Of a stretch of 64,000 bases of DNA, positions 27,001 through 35,192 are shown one piece after another. The DNA lies in contig NC_064770.1 of NCBI RefSeq assembly GCF_011397635.1, forward strand, positions 21,235,707 through 21,299,706, in the 5' to 3' direction. Both the position numbers and the translations under genes were made by a program. Under the pieces are notes generated by a model that saw only the letters and a list, made by a program, of their open reading frames with translations, searched no databases and was not told where the DNA came from. Source of the DNA: Epinephelus fuscoguttatus. Lineage: Eukaryota > Chordata > Actinopteri > Perciformes > Serranidae. How positions within the stretch are numbered: the first letter of the stretch is position 1; each line of letters opens with the position of its first letter.

Positions 27001-29548
27001 GCTTGTAAGTTGTGATATGGAAAAAAAGGATGCTACAATGAAGATGTTTTGTATTTCATTGCTTAGAGCATTTAACATCCCAGTGAAGATTCATGTTGCT
27101 ATCTCATTTTGCTGAAACAGTTTGAAGCTTCATATTACAAAGTAATTTTGTCCCAAACTTGTTGCTGCACCAGTGCATCCCCTCAAATTTAAAATATTGC
27201 TCTACCTGACCTTTTACCAGTGTTCATGCTAATAAACATTCATTAATTCATTTTCCATAGCCGCTTATCCTGTTAGGGGTGGCGGGGGGCTGGAGCCTGT
27301 CCCAGCTGACATTGAGCGAGAGGTGGAGTACACCCTGGACAGGTCACCAGACTATCACAGGACTGACACATAGAGACAACCATTCATGCTGAATTTAGAG
27401 TCCCCAGTTAACCTAACCTGTGTGTCTTTGGATTGTGGGAGGAAACCAACGTACCTGGAGAAAACCCACACTGAAACAGGGAGAGCATGCAAACTCCGTA
27501 CAGATGGTTTTGAGCCCCCCACCCTGGGTTCGAGCCAGGAACTCTCTTGCTGTGAGGCGACAATGCTAACCACTGCACCACTGTGCTCATAAACAACTTT
27601 TCTAAATAATCTAGCTCACTCTACGTGAACAACAACTAACAGTTGCAACCTAATACCATATAACAAATTACATGCAAGCAAAAAATTAATACGCAATATG
27701 CGAATTAATAAAAAAATGTCTTAACATCAAGCATTTATTTTCATCCGCCATGTTCCCGGGTAACAGAAAAAATACATCTGTTTGGGAGTACTGAGCATAT
27801 GACTGGATAAATGAGACTTTTTGCTGTTGTTCAATGTGGACCCTGATTACTTTAGTCATAAAGAATATTTGCCTTTTTTAAATGCTGTGTTTACCAGAGA
27901 CATGCCAAATTCAAGGTAACAGGTGGCAAGTTATTTATATACACATGATCATTTTGCAGGTGAAGTGTTCCTTTAATCCTTTGAAACCTGAGCAAGTTGG
28001 CTTTATTTTTTTCAAAAACTCAGGAAGAAGGCAACGAAAGAAGAAGTGACCCAAAATATTGCAAGAAATTAGTAAAAAATAAAATAAAATAAAAAGTAAT
28101 TTACTATAAACAAGAAACAAACAAACAAGGAAATGACTTGGGAAAAAAAGTTCTTAAAAATTATAACAATTCTTTACCATATATTTTTTTTTAATTATTA
28201 TTTATTTTATATATTTTTTTATTTTATTTTATTTATTATTTTATTTGTCTTTTTTATTTTTTATTTTTTTTATTTTTATCTTTACCATAATTTTAAATAT
28301 GTAATAATGATTATAAATATAGTTTTTCCCTATTTTTTAAAATAATTTTCTAAATCTATTAATTTATAATTTGTGGGACATTTCTCGCCAAGTTGCTCAT
28401 TGCCTTTTTCCCAATGCTTTTGACAGAAATCGCCATTTGCTCGGATCGGAGTTCAAAAGTTTATAAATTTGAGAAAGGCGTCTGAAAGCAGCACAAGAAA
28501 AGTAATGTAACGTCAGGTTTCAATGGGTTTAAGGCAGATGACCTCCATGCATTCTGAATTCCGTCTTAATAACTTTGCATATAACCAATATAGTGTGTTA
28601 CGTGTGACCGTGTATTTGTGCAGGTGTTGAGGAACATGGTGCACTGTGCCGACCTGAGCAATCCAACAAAACCCCTGGCTGTGTATCGACAATGGACGGA
28701 GAGAATCATGGAGGAGTTCTTCAGGCAGGGAGATAAGGAGAGAGAGCGAGGGATGGAGATCAGCCCCATGTGCGACAAACACACTGCATCCGTGGAAAAA
28801 AGCCAGGTAAATGATCGGCTCTGGAATACACACACACGTGTGAATATGATTCTGTGCACAACTGGATAAGTGTTAATGCTGTAGGCGTGGTGATAACCAC
28901 AGTGCAGAGAGCGACCTGTCATCTCTGATCACAGCAGTGGTCCTCTTGCATTTTTAATGCTGATTCGTAGGGAGTGAAGTGACACCACTGTGATTTATAT
29001 GATGTCAGTCATACTCTTTTTTTTTCTGGGTGCAGGTGGGCTTTATCGACTACATTGTTCACCCACTGTGGGAGACATGGGGCGACCTTGTGCACCCTGA
29101 TGCCCAGGACATCTTGGACACTCTGGAGGACAACAGGGACTGGTATCAGAGCACTATCCCACAAAGCCCCTCGCCACCTCCCGTGTGTCAGGATAAGGAA
29201 CTCAACGCCTGCATTGACAAGTTTCAGTTTGAGCTCACCCTTGAAGACAGCTCTCAGGCAGAGGAGGGAGATGAGGGAGACAAGCCTACGCCAAATCATG
29301 TGGCAAGGGACTGTAGTCAGGGGGAGGAGGAGGAGGAGGAGGAGGAGGGTAAAAAAGAGGAAGATATAATGGCAGAGGAGGAAAACGAGGACATAATAGA
29401 GGAGGAGGACGAGGTGGCAATGGAGGAGGAGGAGGTGGAGGAGGAGCTGAAAGCTCACTTGGAGGTGAGATCCGAAAAGGAGAGACTTTCTGACACAAGT
29501 CCTGTAGAGGAAGAGGAGGATTCTTCTTCACAAGCTGAAGATACATGA
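1153..29548 (+). CDS. pde4a: pde4a long isoform: cAMP-specific 3',5'-cyclic phosphodiesterase 4A (15 coding exons, 748 aa)
   Basis: Hydrolyses cAMP to AMP. Coding exons: 1153-1346, 6328-6513, 6942-6978, 7138-7208, 7974-8023, 10096-10208, 17044-17137, 17230-17393, 20947-21045, 21139-21303, 21629-21728, 23720-23874, 23995-24117, 28624-28806, 29036-29548. They sum to 2247 nt with every phase consistent. UCR1 carries the PKA motif RRESF (Ser about 101); UCR2 follows from exon 6. The catalytic domain has YHNSLH (368-373), HDVDH (409-413), Asp527 in HCADLSNP, and the purine-clamp pair Gln578 and Phe581. These match the PDE4D residues H160, H164, H200, D201, D318, Q369 and F372 as I recall them. FQFELTL and a glutamate-rich tail end the protein. 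I assign PDE4A rather than 4B, 4C or 4D from the PDE4A1-type alternative exon and from linkage to prkcsh and elavl3. The exon structure is inferred from homology and splice consensus, not from transcripts. Confidence 0.95.
3340..3750 (+). repeat. dispersed repeat, copy A
   Basis: Shares blocks with 33392-33690: ggagctgtggaggag, gtggatctgac, ggtgagttat, ctgcagtttttggcact and ttggcttcatt, in the same order. I recognise the family as common in percomorph fish; its class is unknown to me. Confidence 0.7.
3822..4130 (+). mobile_element. tRNA-derived teleost SINE
   Basis: A-box-like gtggctcagagg and B box ggttcgatccc about 50 bases apart form a pol III promoter. The body includes gtgtgtgaatgggtgaatgtga and the widespread 3' part aaagcgctttgagtggtcag to gcgctatacaagtgcagtcc. 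Confidence 0.8.
5151..5365. repeat. near-perfect fold-back (inverted repeat)
   Basis: Two arms of roughly 88 bases (5151-5239 and 5276-5365) are reverse complements with few mismatches, around a 36-base loop. Arm landmarks: atagcaaataagcagata with ctgcatatttgctat; tgctacaaacaacac with gtgttgtttgtagca. A MITE-like hairpin. Confidence 0.8.
5366..5660 (+). repeat. two partial copies of the 54-kb fold-back family
   Basis: 5376-5470 and 5514-5650 both contain gattctgttactgtgt, a tatttct block, cagaaacat and actgttta(g/a)ctgt in that order. The second also has actaggcagtgctga. The same series occurs in both arms of the element at 54089-54711. Confidence 0.65.
6328..6513 (+). CDS. pde4a: pde4a exon 2 (start of UCR1, PKA site)
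   Basis: Acceptor ccctcag|C, donor GG|gtaagc. The frame begins [15 protein letters not shown] and contains [16 protein letters not shown], the family PKA site (Ser codon 6434-6436). Confidence 0.96.
6576..6614. repeat. (CA)n microsatellite
   Basis: Uninterrupted CA dinucleotides just after pde4a exon 2. Confidence 0.95.
6942..6978 (+). CDS. pde4a: pde4a exon 3 (UCR1, 37 nt)
   Basis: Encodes [12 protein letters not shown], between cctgcag and gtatgt. Its 37-nt size is the one I recall for this PDE4 exon. Confidence 0.96.
7138..7208 (+). CDS. pde4a: pde4a exon 4 (UCR1)
   Basis: Encodes [18 protein letters not shown] and following residues, after a strong pyrimidine tract and cccccag. Donor AA|gtcagt. 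Confidence 0.96.
7915..7930 (+). promoter_or_regulatory. CTCF-like motif
   Basis: ccagcagggggcagca closely fits the remembered CTCF core (CCAN-CAGGGGGC plus purine-rich end). It lies 43 bases before pde4a exon 5. Sequence match only. Confidence 0.35.
7974..8023 (+). CDS. pde4a: pde4a exon 5 (linker between UCR1 and UCR2)
   Basis: A 50-nt exon encoding [17 protein letters not shown] across its junctions. Acceptor tccacag, donor G|gtatgt. Confidence 0.92.
9023..9052. repeat. poly(A) run (30 bases)
   Basis: Homopolymer within intron 5 of pde4a; length is likely to be unreliable in assemblies. Confidence 0.9.
9355..9995. mobile_element. fold-back MITE with long inverted arms
   Basis: Left arm from aaaagggacag and right arm ending ctgtccctttaaaa. 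Arms of about 220 bases include atcagtctagattgttttggtgtga against its complement, and tagagatgtctgccttctct against agagaaggcagacatctcta. The end sequence aaagggacagttcacccc is a common teleost MITE terminus. Confidence 0.75.
10096..10208 (+). CDS. pde4a: pde4a exon 6 (UCR2)
   Basis: A 113-nt exon encoding [17 protein letters not shown] and SVSEMASNK. Acceptor ttcctag, donor AAG|gtgcac. Confidence 0.97.
10420..10877. mobile_element. non-autonomous hAT element with 8-bp target-site duplication
   Basis: The element (10428-10869) starts cagtggtggaaag and ends cttccttcagcactg, degraded terminal inverted repeats. Flanks agctccac (10420-10427) and agcttcac (10870-10877) are an 8-bp duplication with one mismatch, typical of hAT. 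The interior shows the ACTT-rich pattern of this teleost family. Confidence 0.82.
12136..12160. repeat. (GT)n microsatellite
   Basis: Short GT run in pde4a intron 6. Confidence 0.85.
12481..13635 (+). promoter_or_regulatory. probable 5' UTR/promoter of the pde4a super-short form
   Basis: Directly upstream of the alternative first exon; G+C is higher than in the surrounding intron, with a C/T-rich tract at about 12838-13220. Reading frames here are low-complexity shadows of that tract. Location is the only support. Confidence 0.4.
13636..13884 (+). CDS. pde4a: pde4a alternative first exon (PDE4A1/TAPAS-1 type)
   Basis: 83 codons ending GWWDQ|gtaggg. It lies in the large intron between exons 6 and 7, where the PDE4A1 exon is expected. 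The 22-residue C-terminal part is the diagnostic match. Confidence 0.85.
13636..29548 (+). CDS. pde4a: pde4a super-short isoform with PDE4A1-type N-terminus (predicted 614 aa)
   Basis: An alternative first coding exon (13636-13884) splices in phase 0 to 17044 and shares all downstream pde4a exons, so UCR1 and the first part of UCR2 are skipped. Its last 22 residues, starting [11 protein letters not shown] and ending WLIGWWDQ, closely match the mammalian PDE4A1 N-terminus, whose TAPAS-1 element inserts into phosphatidic-acid-containing membranes. The tryptophan pair needed for insertion is present. The ATG at 13636 (context caacATGG) is the first in-frame ATG of an open frame that extends upstream to about 13501. 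It adds 61 residues, rich in Pro, Ser and Gly, before the PDE4A1-like part. The mammalian start Met aligns with Thr here, so a start at the mammalian position is not possible. The product is expected to be membrane-associated, perhaps at Golgi or vesicles as in mammals, unless the extension masks the N-terminal helix. Confidence 0.85.
16136..16916. mobile_element. fold-back MITE interrupted by a retroelement-like tail
   Basis: Left end ttaaaggaatacttcaacc pairs with right end gggtgaaggatttcttaa. Further paired blocks: atcatttgtatatcaaatg with tttgatgtacaaatgact; aacaacagcaaaa with ttttgctgttgtt; cagtataatccaagtgtcatt with aatgagacttgtattatactg. The arms span about 230 bases; the centre holds an unrelated (TAAGG)n insertion. 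Confidence 0.75.
16519..16625 (-). mobile_element. retroelement 3' tail, minus strand, with (TAAGG)n
   Basis: On the minus strand the order is ccaaattgccccctggggacag followed by repeated CCTTA units, the usual tail layout of a fish LINE/SINE. It sits inside the fold-back element. Confidence 0.5.
17044..17137 (+). CDS. pde4a: pde4a exon 7 (UCR2)
   Basis: Encodes [19 protein letters not shown] through ISTTFL. This is the first exon common to the long and super-short forms. Acceptor cctacag, donor G|gtaaag. Confidence 0.97.
17230..17393 (+). CDS. pde4a: pde4a exon 8 (linker to catalytic domain)
   Basis: Encodes [19 protein letters not shown] and [16 protein letters not shown], ending EDALAR|gtaaat. 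It lacks the proline-rich insert that I recall in human PDE4A at this position. Confidence 0.96.
18580..19560 (+). mobile_element. degraded L1-type LINE, ORF2 C-terminal end
   Basis: A 127-residue open stretch (18580-18963) contains [20 protein letters not shown] and [14 protein letters not shown], resembling the conserved region after reverse transcriptase in fish L1 ORF2 (F..LHR...TP). After a frame break the pattern of KCNA, GSFV and CVWICKY is still seen. Downstream sequence to about 19560 looks like the decayed end and 3' UTR. No intact frame. Confidence 0.7.
19570..19924. mobile_element. hAT-like non-autonomous insertion
   Basis: Ends cagcagtgata and tatccctgctg are short imperfect inverted repeats. 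The interior (caaatctggccctggatagggt) resembles fish hAT-derived repeats. No clear target duplication. It directly follows the L1 remnant. Confidence 0.5.
19983..20580. mobile_element. MITE with 27-bp terminal inverted repeats
   Basis: Left gggtgttttcacacttggtc and on to cttttca; right end tgaaaaggactatttgtgaa and on to aacaccc. The two ends are reverse complements with about four mismatches. No coding capacity. 22410-22430 (agtgctttcagacctag) may be an end of a related copy. Confidence 0.75.
20947..21045 (+). CDS. pde4a: pde4a exon 9 (catalytic domain start)
   Basis: 99 nt encoding [18 protein letters not shown] and CIMFAIFQ, between tttcag and gtgaga. Confidence 0.97.
21139..21303 (+). CDS. 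pde4a: pde4a exon 10 (catalytic, YHNSLH)
   Basis: 165 nt. Encodes [18 protein letters not shown] and the [10 protein letters not shown] motif with the general-acid and first metal histidines. Donor GAT|gtaagt. Confidence 0.97.
21629..21728 (+). CDS. pde4a: pde4a exon 11 (catalytic, HDVDH)
   Basis: 100 nt. Encodes [16 protein letters not shown] and the metal-binding [16 protein letters not shown]. Confidence 0.98.
23720..23874 (+). CDS. pde4a: pde4a exon 12 (catalytic)
   Basis: 155 nt. Encodes [20 protein letters not shown] and [17 protein letters not shown]; acceptor ccctcag, donor ATG|gtgagt. Confidence 0.98.
23995..24117 (+). CDS. pde4a: pde4a exon 13 (catalytic)
   Basis: 123 nt. Encodes [20 protein letters not shown] through [11 protein letters not shown]; acceptor ttcccag, donor CAG|gtgaga. 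Confidence 0.98.
24257..24880. mobile_element. possible MITE
   Basis: Inverted ends ggtgaattcacaaaagga and ttctttgtgaatttgc, with a second internal gattcacaaagatcagtgc at about 24498. Weak similarity, no target duplication seen. Confidence 0.4.
25565..25903. mobile_element. short-TIR MITE
   Basis: cttaaaggca at the left and tgcctttaag at the right are exact reverse complements. The enclosed sequence begins with a typical teleost pattern (aatgtatagactcat) and has no reading frame of note. Confidence 0.6.
27238..27588 (-). mobile_element. tRNA-derived SINE, minus strand
   Basis: On the minus strand, an A box (tggtgcagtggttagca) and a B-box-like ggctcgaaccc open the element. The body includes the widespread complement of tgtgggaggaaacc and ggagaaaacccaca, ending at ataagcggctatgg near 27265. 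Confidence 0.8.
27740..27975. repeat. fragment of the 16-kb fold-back family
   Basis: ttttgctgttgttcaatgtg and ggtgaagtgttcctttaa follow the order of the right arm at about 16820-16916. The left arm is missing. Confidence 0.55.
28185..28345. repeat. A/T low-complexity tract
   Basis: Almost pure T and A with TTTTATTT units; any reading frame here is compositional noise. Confidence 0.85.
28624..28806 (+). CDS. pde4a: pde4a exon 14 (catalytic, metal Asp and clamp Gln)
   Basis: 183 nt. Encodes [20 protein letters not shown] through [10 protein letters not shown], with Asp527 and Gln578; acceptor tgtgcag, donor CAG|gtaaat. Confidence 0.98.
29036..29548 (+). CDS. pde4a: pde4a exon 15 (catalytic end and acidic C-terminus)
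   Basis: Starts [20 protein letters not shown]. It contains IPQSPSPPP (ERK-type site, Ser622), FQFELTL, then about 75 residues dominated by Glu, partly encoded by a GAG trinucleotide run near 29322-29348. Ends SSSQAEDT with TGA at 29546-29548. Confidence 0.96.
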   Translation: MGFIDYIVHPLWETWGDLVHPDAQDILDTLEDNRDWYQSTIPQSPSPPPVCQDKELNACIDKFQFELTLEDSSQAEEGDEGDKPTPNHVARDCSQGEEEEEEEEGKKEEDIMAEEENEDIIEEEDEVAMEEEEVEEELKAHLEVRSEKERLSDTSPVEEEEDSSSQAEDT

Positions 29549-32500
29549 GTTCCGCTCCTGTATCTCACTCCTCACTTGCACACATTATCTTGTTCATCCT
29601 TTCAATGGCCAAACCAAGAACAAATAAGACTGCAATGACAATACAGACCTTTAAATATATTTTTCAAAAAGGGAATAAATTAAAATCGCTTACAGAGAAG
29701 GTAATTACACAGCAACTGTAGATTTGGAGTGGTCACAAGTCCTCCGACTGATTTCACAACGAACTTTAGACTGAGAGGAATTAAGGAGAGCATTAACGAC
29801 GGGCAACTGAAGACAGCGTAGCACTCTGGGACTGGAATGCACACACACAAACGCACATAAAGTGACACACATTGTAGGAGCAAGTCGTAGAATACACCAA
29901 TTCAGTGTGTGTACGTGCATGCGCCAGCCATGCAGTAAAATTGGAGCGAACCCCCCCTCCTTTCTTGCAAACACGCACACTTGACTGTATGTTTGTATGT
30001 GTGCATTTACATGAGGGACACTGATCAGTAATGAATCTCTTTGGAAAAAGCCATCTCTTAATGGAGTATTAACTAGTCAGTCAGTATTAGTAATTCATGT
30101 TCGTTAGAACCTCAACAGAAACTGTTCTCCTCAGAAAAGCTACACATCCGAGTGACTTTTTTTTTTCCATTTCTGTCGGAAAGAAAAATAAGAACATCCA
30201 CAGAGTTGGAGGAGGAGAGAGGAAGGTTCCCGGAAGGAAAAAGAAGATGCTGCGACGAAGGGGCCGCCAGGTCCCATACCCCATTTCCCTTTACGAGGAG
30301 AGTGCTACTGGTGCAAGATGGCTCTGTGCCTTTCTGAAACACCAGCTTCCTGAATGGAGCTGTCGTGAAGCAATGCATTGTGGGACAGGAGTGTCTGATT
30401 TTGTTATCATTTTTTGATTGTCTCTTGTTGAAGATCTCTCTTTACTGTTCATGGTATTGTGGTGTGTATCTCACACGTACAGTTTCTGTGGTGATATGTT
30501 TTTGAGCTGTAAGTCTTCCTTTTGTTGCTCTTCTGGTAATATAATAACTCAGAACTCTAGATGCAGAGCAATCACAACCACCACCACCACAACCGCCAGT
30601 GGACTCTTTCCAGCTTATGGTTTTTTCTTATTAGAATGCTTTTTTTAAACTTTCTGAGAATAAGCCATGTGATGCTTTGAAGCATAAGTTTTGCCTATTT
30701 TCTATTTAACAGTTGCTAAATACGTTGAAGGGATACAGAATTATTTCATCAGCAGAACAAATTTCCACTCGCCATCTCACACCCACTTGCACTGTGTGGT
30801 TACGTCTCCTCATACACAAATGATTCTCACCAAAGTAAAGGATGAGAAGCTTCAGTGAGTGAAGTGATTTAAAGGAACACGGATGAATAAGAAAATCAGG
30901 GAGGCAGATGTCAGGGGAAAGAAGCGTGACTTGGCCAAAAGGTGGTCTGGCAGTCCCTAATCATCCTTGTTATGTTTGATGCTTTTTTGCCTTAATGTCT
31001 GATGCAGGATACATACCTGCCAGTATGTAGATTTATAAGATATATAATAGATATCCTAGTATATTTATATCACGTCTGTATGCTTATTTCTGTGAGTATC
31101 AGTGTGTCTTTACACAATGTATCCAGCATTGCATTCGGAGGGGAAAGGGAAACTTTGCTGCCAATGAGCTGTTATGTTGTTGCTGTGCTCGGACCAACAT
31201 AAAGAATGTTTTTTTAATCAGGAGGGTAAAATGACTATCTCATAGACACCTGGGGGCATGCAGGAGGAATGAGAAATGGGAGTTAAGATTGTGTGGGCGG
31301 TGAGAATGAATAAGGGTGTCCTTTGTTTGAATCGGACCAGATATTGATTTGTTGTCATGATGGAGTTGACGCGTGCATGTGTTTGTTTGTGTTTGTTTTG
31401 GCTAATTGTGTGGTCATGAGTAAGCGAGTGAGTAACAGAAAAGAGAGGGCAGGATGCTGAAAATGTTGTCATATGTGTCATTGTTCCCTCACTGGCATCG
31501 CCACATGTTGTTGAATGGTGTTAAGGATTCAATCAGCACAGCTTAAATAGGTCACAGTTTGTTTAGGTGTTTGTTTTTCACAGGGTAAAAAATAATAATA
31601 ATAATAATAATAATAATTATAATAAAAGAACATGAGTGTGGTTCTTTTGAAGGGTAAGAACAAGTTTCTGCAGGTCAGTAACTGAGCTTATCTGAAGACA
31701 CCACAGCTTGGTGCAACAGAAGCCTGTGTGTTTGACCTGCTCCGTCGCACCATGGAGCAGAGCTGCCGGGCCACCACACAGGCTTTCATATTGTCGATGG
31801 GAATCCAGGATTACTATTGCAGTTACTTACATAAAAAGATTCCCATATGCATCGGCCTTTTACTTTAAAGATGTTGCTTTGTTTTTGTGGCTTCTTGTTA
31901 TGTCATAAGCTATAAAAACATTAATATTTAATTGCCATACAAACACGATACTGTAGCAATTGTTTCTTATTAAGGAAATTATTCAATTGATTGATTGCTG
32001 CCATTCTTTTTAAATGATGAAAAGAAAACCATGGGAAGTGTTTTCTTTGAACAGTTTGTGTACAGTTTATTTTTATATCATTCTGGTGGATGGTCTGGAA
32101 AATGAATCACGTGTTGATGATATAGCTATAAGCATTACCATTCTTGTATATAATGTAATATTGGATTGTAAATTATAAATTTATCCAAGTCATAATGATT
32201 GACGAATAACCACTTAAGGTTGTTAAGTGAACCACTAAAGCACTGCAGGCCATATCCTCACCTTTTTCATTCTCTGGTTATGTTTTCGCTCACTTGTACT
32301 AACATGTTTTTTAATTGTCCACATTTATTGTTAAAAAATCAAATTTGTACCAGCACTTTATTTCGTCAGGTTTCGGGGCAGACAGTGGGTTTCAGGTAGT
32401 GTACAATCTGTGCTGGTGGTTTGGTCATTGGCGGTCACCTGTTGATTAAATTCCATTGGGCCAAATCACAAACCGTCATCGTGCAGTCGTCAATGTTAAC

Positions 32501-33120
32501 CCCTTTTCTAGAGGCATAATCAAACAAAGAAGTCATTCTCTATTAATAGTCCATGTGAGATTGAAGTAATTTGACCGAAAAGTCAAATGTAGGCTGATGA
32601 TGTCACATTGGATGTGACACGATCAAAGGAAATAAATGTGTCCTTATCAAACGTGGCCATTTATAGTCCTATCACCACCTCTATTTCTTAGTAACTTTAA
32701 TCACTAGCCTGATAGCCTAAATGTCCGTCCAGTGGTGGCCTAACTAGCTGGTTGCTGTCAGGTTATTTTGTCGCAGACTGACTCCCTCTGTGAATAATAC
32801 TCTGGGCTTTAATTCATGTGTTTGTTCACAAGTAAGAAAGATTATTCAAGAGGAAAAAAACAACATGAAATGATTGTAATATTTGTAAATGATCTTGCTG
32901 TAATGTGTAAAATGTGTCCAAGTTATTTTTTATTATATTATTTTTATGAAAGTTTTTCCTCTTAACAGAGCTGAGGTGTCATTTTGTGAATAAATGCATT
33001 TAATAAGCAAACATCTATATATAAAACAATATTATAGTATATCAGTATATTTTTCTTTTATTTCACTGTTCGGTACTGTAAAGTGTGTTAAAAATACAAA
33101 TAAAGTAAGATTTTTATATT
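29549..33120 (+). other. pde4a: probable pde4a 3' UTR
   Basis: No reading frame worth calling and few repeats up to a plausible poly(A) signal, AATAAA at 33099-33104. Earlier candidate signals (for example near 29673 and 32985) would give shorter forms. A recognisable dispersed repeat begins soon after, which fits the end of the transcript. Confidence 0.5.
31590..31617. repeat. (AAT)n microsatellite
   Basis: Trinucleotide run in the putative pde4a 3' UTR. Confidence 0.9.
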
Positions 33121-33149
33121 AAATGCAACACCATTGTCATGTTCGCTGT

Positions 33150-34200
33150 CATTACAGTTTCATTGTATGTTTGTCCCGTTTGGTAATTTGTCACCAATTT
33201 AAGTGTCAGCATTTCACATGCTGGGTTGTCCATCTTGTCCCATTCTTGTGAACATGGTATCTCAAGAACGCCTTGAGGGAATGTCTTCAAATTTGGCACA
33301 AACGTCTACTTGGACTTAGTGATAAGGTGGTCATAGGTTAAAGGGCAAGGTCACTGTGGTTTGTGGACTGCTGTTTTGAAGCGTCAAGTTCGGCATCCCC
33401 ATCGTGTTTTTTTTTTTAGAGCCAGAAGTGACTTTATTTGGATCAGAGGGTAGAACTGTGGAGGAGCGAGGGGTGGATCTGACTCATAGAGTGCAACATC
33501 GCACAGTAACCCTGTCATTCAAGCTGTCCCGTCCTTAAAGATACATAACATTGGGCTTCAATATAATGTAAATGGGTGAGTTATAAAAAAAAAAATTCGC
33601 TCCCTGTCCAGTTGTCATTTTAACTGCAGTTTTTGGCACTCCCGCATTGGCTTCATTCTCCAGCCTTGGTGGTTGCTGCTTGGTCAAAGGTCAAGATCAA
33701 TGTGACTTTGCAATCATCTCATTCTCGTAAAAGCAATATCTCTAGAACACCTTGAGATCATTTCTTCAAATTTGGCACAAACGTTCACTCGGACCCAATA
33801 ATGAACTGATTAGATCAGATTAGGTCAAAGTCACTGTGACCTCACAAAACACGTTTTTGGCCATAATTCAAGAATTCTCACACCAATTATGACAACTTTT
33901 TACACAAATGTCTAATAGGATGAAATGATGAAGTGATGACATGTTGTGTCCAAAAGGTCAAAAGTCAACTTTACTGTGACATCGTAATATTCTGCATAAA
34001 ACACTTTTCTGGCCATTACTCAATATCATATCTTAGGAGCAGGAGGGGAAACATTTGGTCTAATACTGAACTGGTGATTCTTATTTTGGGTGCCCACCTT
34101 GGAACTGTGCTGATTGCATGAATCTTCTGTGCTTCCTGGGGGGAAAATGTGTGTGAAGCATCCATGTTTTCACAGGCAAGTGCAACTTGACTGGTTTGCA
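33150..34200 (+). repeat. composite of two dispersed repeats in the pde4a-prkcsh spacer
   Basis: An outer repeat has two partial copies of one motif: cttcaaatttggcacaaacg at 33286-33305 and again at 33764-33783, each followed by cttggac/ctcggac. Between them lies copy B of the 3340-3750 repeat (33392-33690), which lacks the middle part of copy A. Confidence 0.6.
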
Positions 34201-34224
34201 GAGGCATACAACCTAATAAATGAA

Positions 34225-34227
34225 TAC

Positions 34228-34260
<33 letters not shown>
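34225..34260. repeat. (TAT)n microsatellite
   Basis: Trinucleotide run between pde4a and prkcsh. Confidence 0.9.
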
Positions 34261-34261
<1 letters not shown>

Positions 34262-34559
34262 TTATGACTCAATGGGCTAGAAGTGTAACCTTATTTTTAT
34301 CTATAGCAAGTCCAGAAAGACTGTATTATGACTTAGGTATTGCAGCCACCTTCCCTTGATTTTTAAAGACATTTGTACTATTTTTAAGATACATTTAAAT
34401 GATAGTGCAGTTTTAAAATAATATTTGTACAGTTGAACGTTATTTACTTGTTAGTTTTTTCGCTGATATTGAATATGGTGTAAGGATGATAGTATAAACA
34501 GTGATGACTACCTGCACCTGTCTGGCATGAGATGGCTGCATCCTCCCCAGAATCCTCTC

Positions 34560-35104
34560 CTTCAGACGGGTGTCACGGCTCTCCACCAGTCACAGGGGCT
34601 AAACAAAGCGTCGTCCAATCAGAGCGTAACAAGACGGTGCGGGGGATACACGCATGCGCTTTGACATTACGGAACTGGACAGAGTTTTGACCGGTAATGA
34701 TTAGCTGTTAGCTTGTTCTAAGAAAAAATAAATTTAAGTTTTCTTTGTCTTTATCCACTCTTTTAACTGTATATACTAGAGGTATTGTGATGGTATTGGT
34801 CACGGCATACGTAGTCTCGGTGTTTTTTTATTTACGTATTAGTTTAGGGGTTGCTTTTAGCTAAAGCTATAGCTAATTGCGCTAGTTAGCATTGATTTGT
34901 TAGCTGTCGGCTAACTAATTAGAAGTCGTCGTGTACTGTCGTGAAAAAAAGCGTCGATACTTGATGTAGCTTTGTCGTTTTTGTATTGTTCAAGATTATC
35001 GGTTGTTACAGAGTGCTTCCTGTATTACTCTGCAGGTTGTGCGTGGTTGAGGCGGTTCCAGTGCATCTTAATCTTCCTGTATCCGGACCCAGTGTGGTGC
35101 AATC
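34560..35104 (+). promoter_or_regulatory. prkcsh promoter and 5' UTR
   Basis: An inverted-palindrome-free region with a CCAAT box (gtccaatcagagcg, about 34613-34626) followed by GC-richer sequence. A possible non-coding exon ends at donor ccg|gtaatg near 34694, and a matching acceptor tctgcag ends at 35035, 69 nt before the ATG. Confidence 0.45.
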
Positions 35105-35192
35105 ATGATGCCCTGTCAGTACCTGCTGCTGTTGCTGAGTGTGGGAGTCTCAGCGGTGGAAGTCCAACGACCTCGCGGTGTCCCCTTGTCAA
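35105..35192 (+). CDS. prkcsh: prkcsh coding exon 1 (signal peptide)
   Basis: Encodes [17 protein letters not shown] followed by [12 protein letters not shown], matching the mature N-terminus VEVKRPRGVSL that I recall for human. Two adjacent ATGs (35105, 35108) are possible starts. Donor A|gtaagc. A possible acceptor (tctgcag) at 35035 suggests a non-coding exon upstream. Confidence 0.9.

Noticed and set aside
29009..29546. Minus-strand frames opposite pde4a exon 15 (poly-Leu, poly-Pro)
   Set aside because: Shadows of the GAG-rich coding strand.
30097..30417. 106-residue frame after the pde4a stop
   Set aside because: Charged low-complexity run in the probable 3' UTR, no homology recognised.
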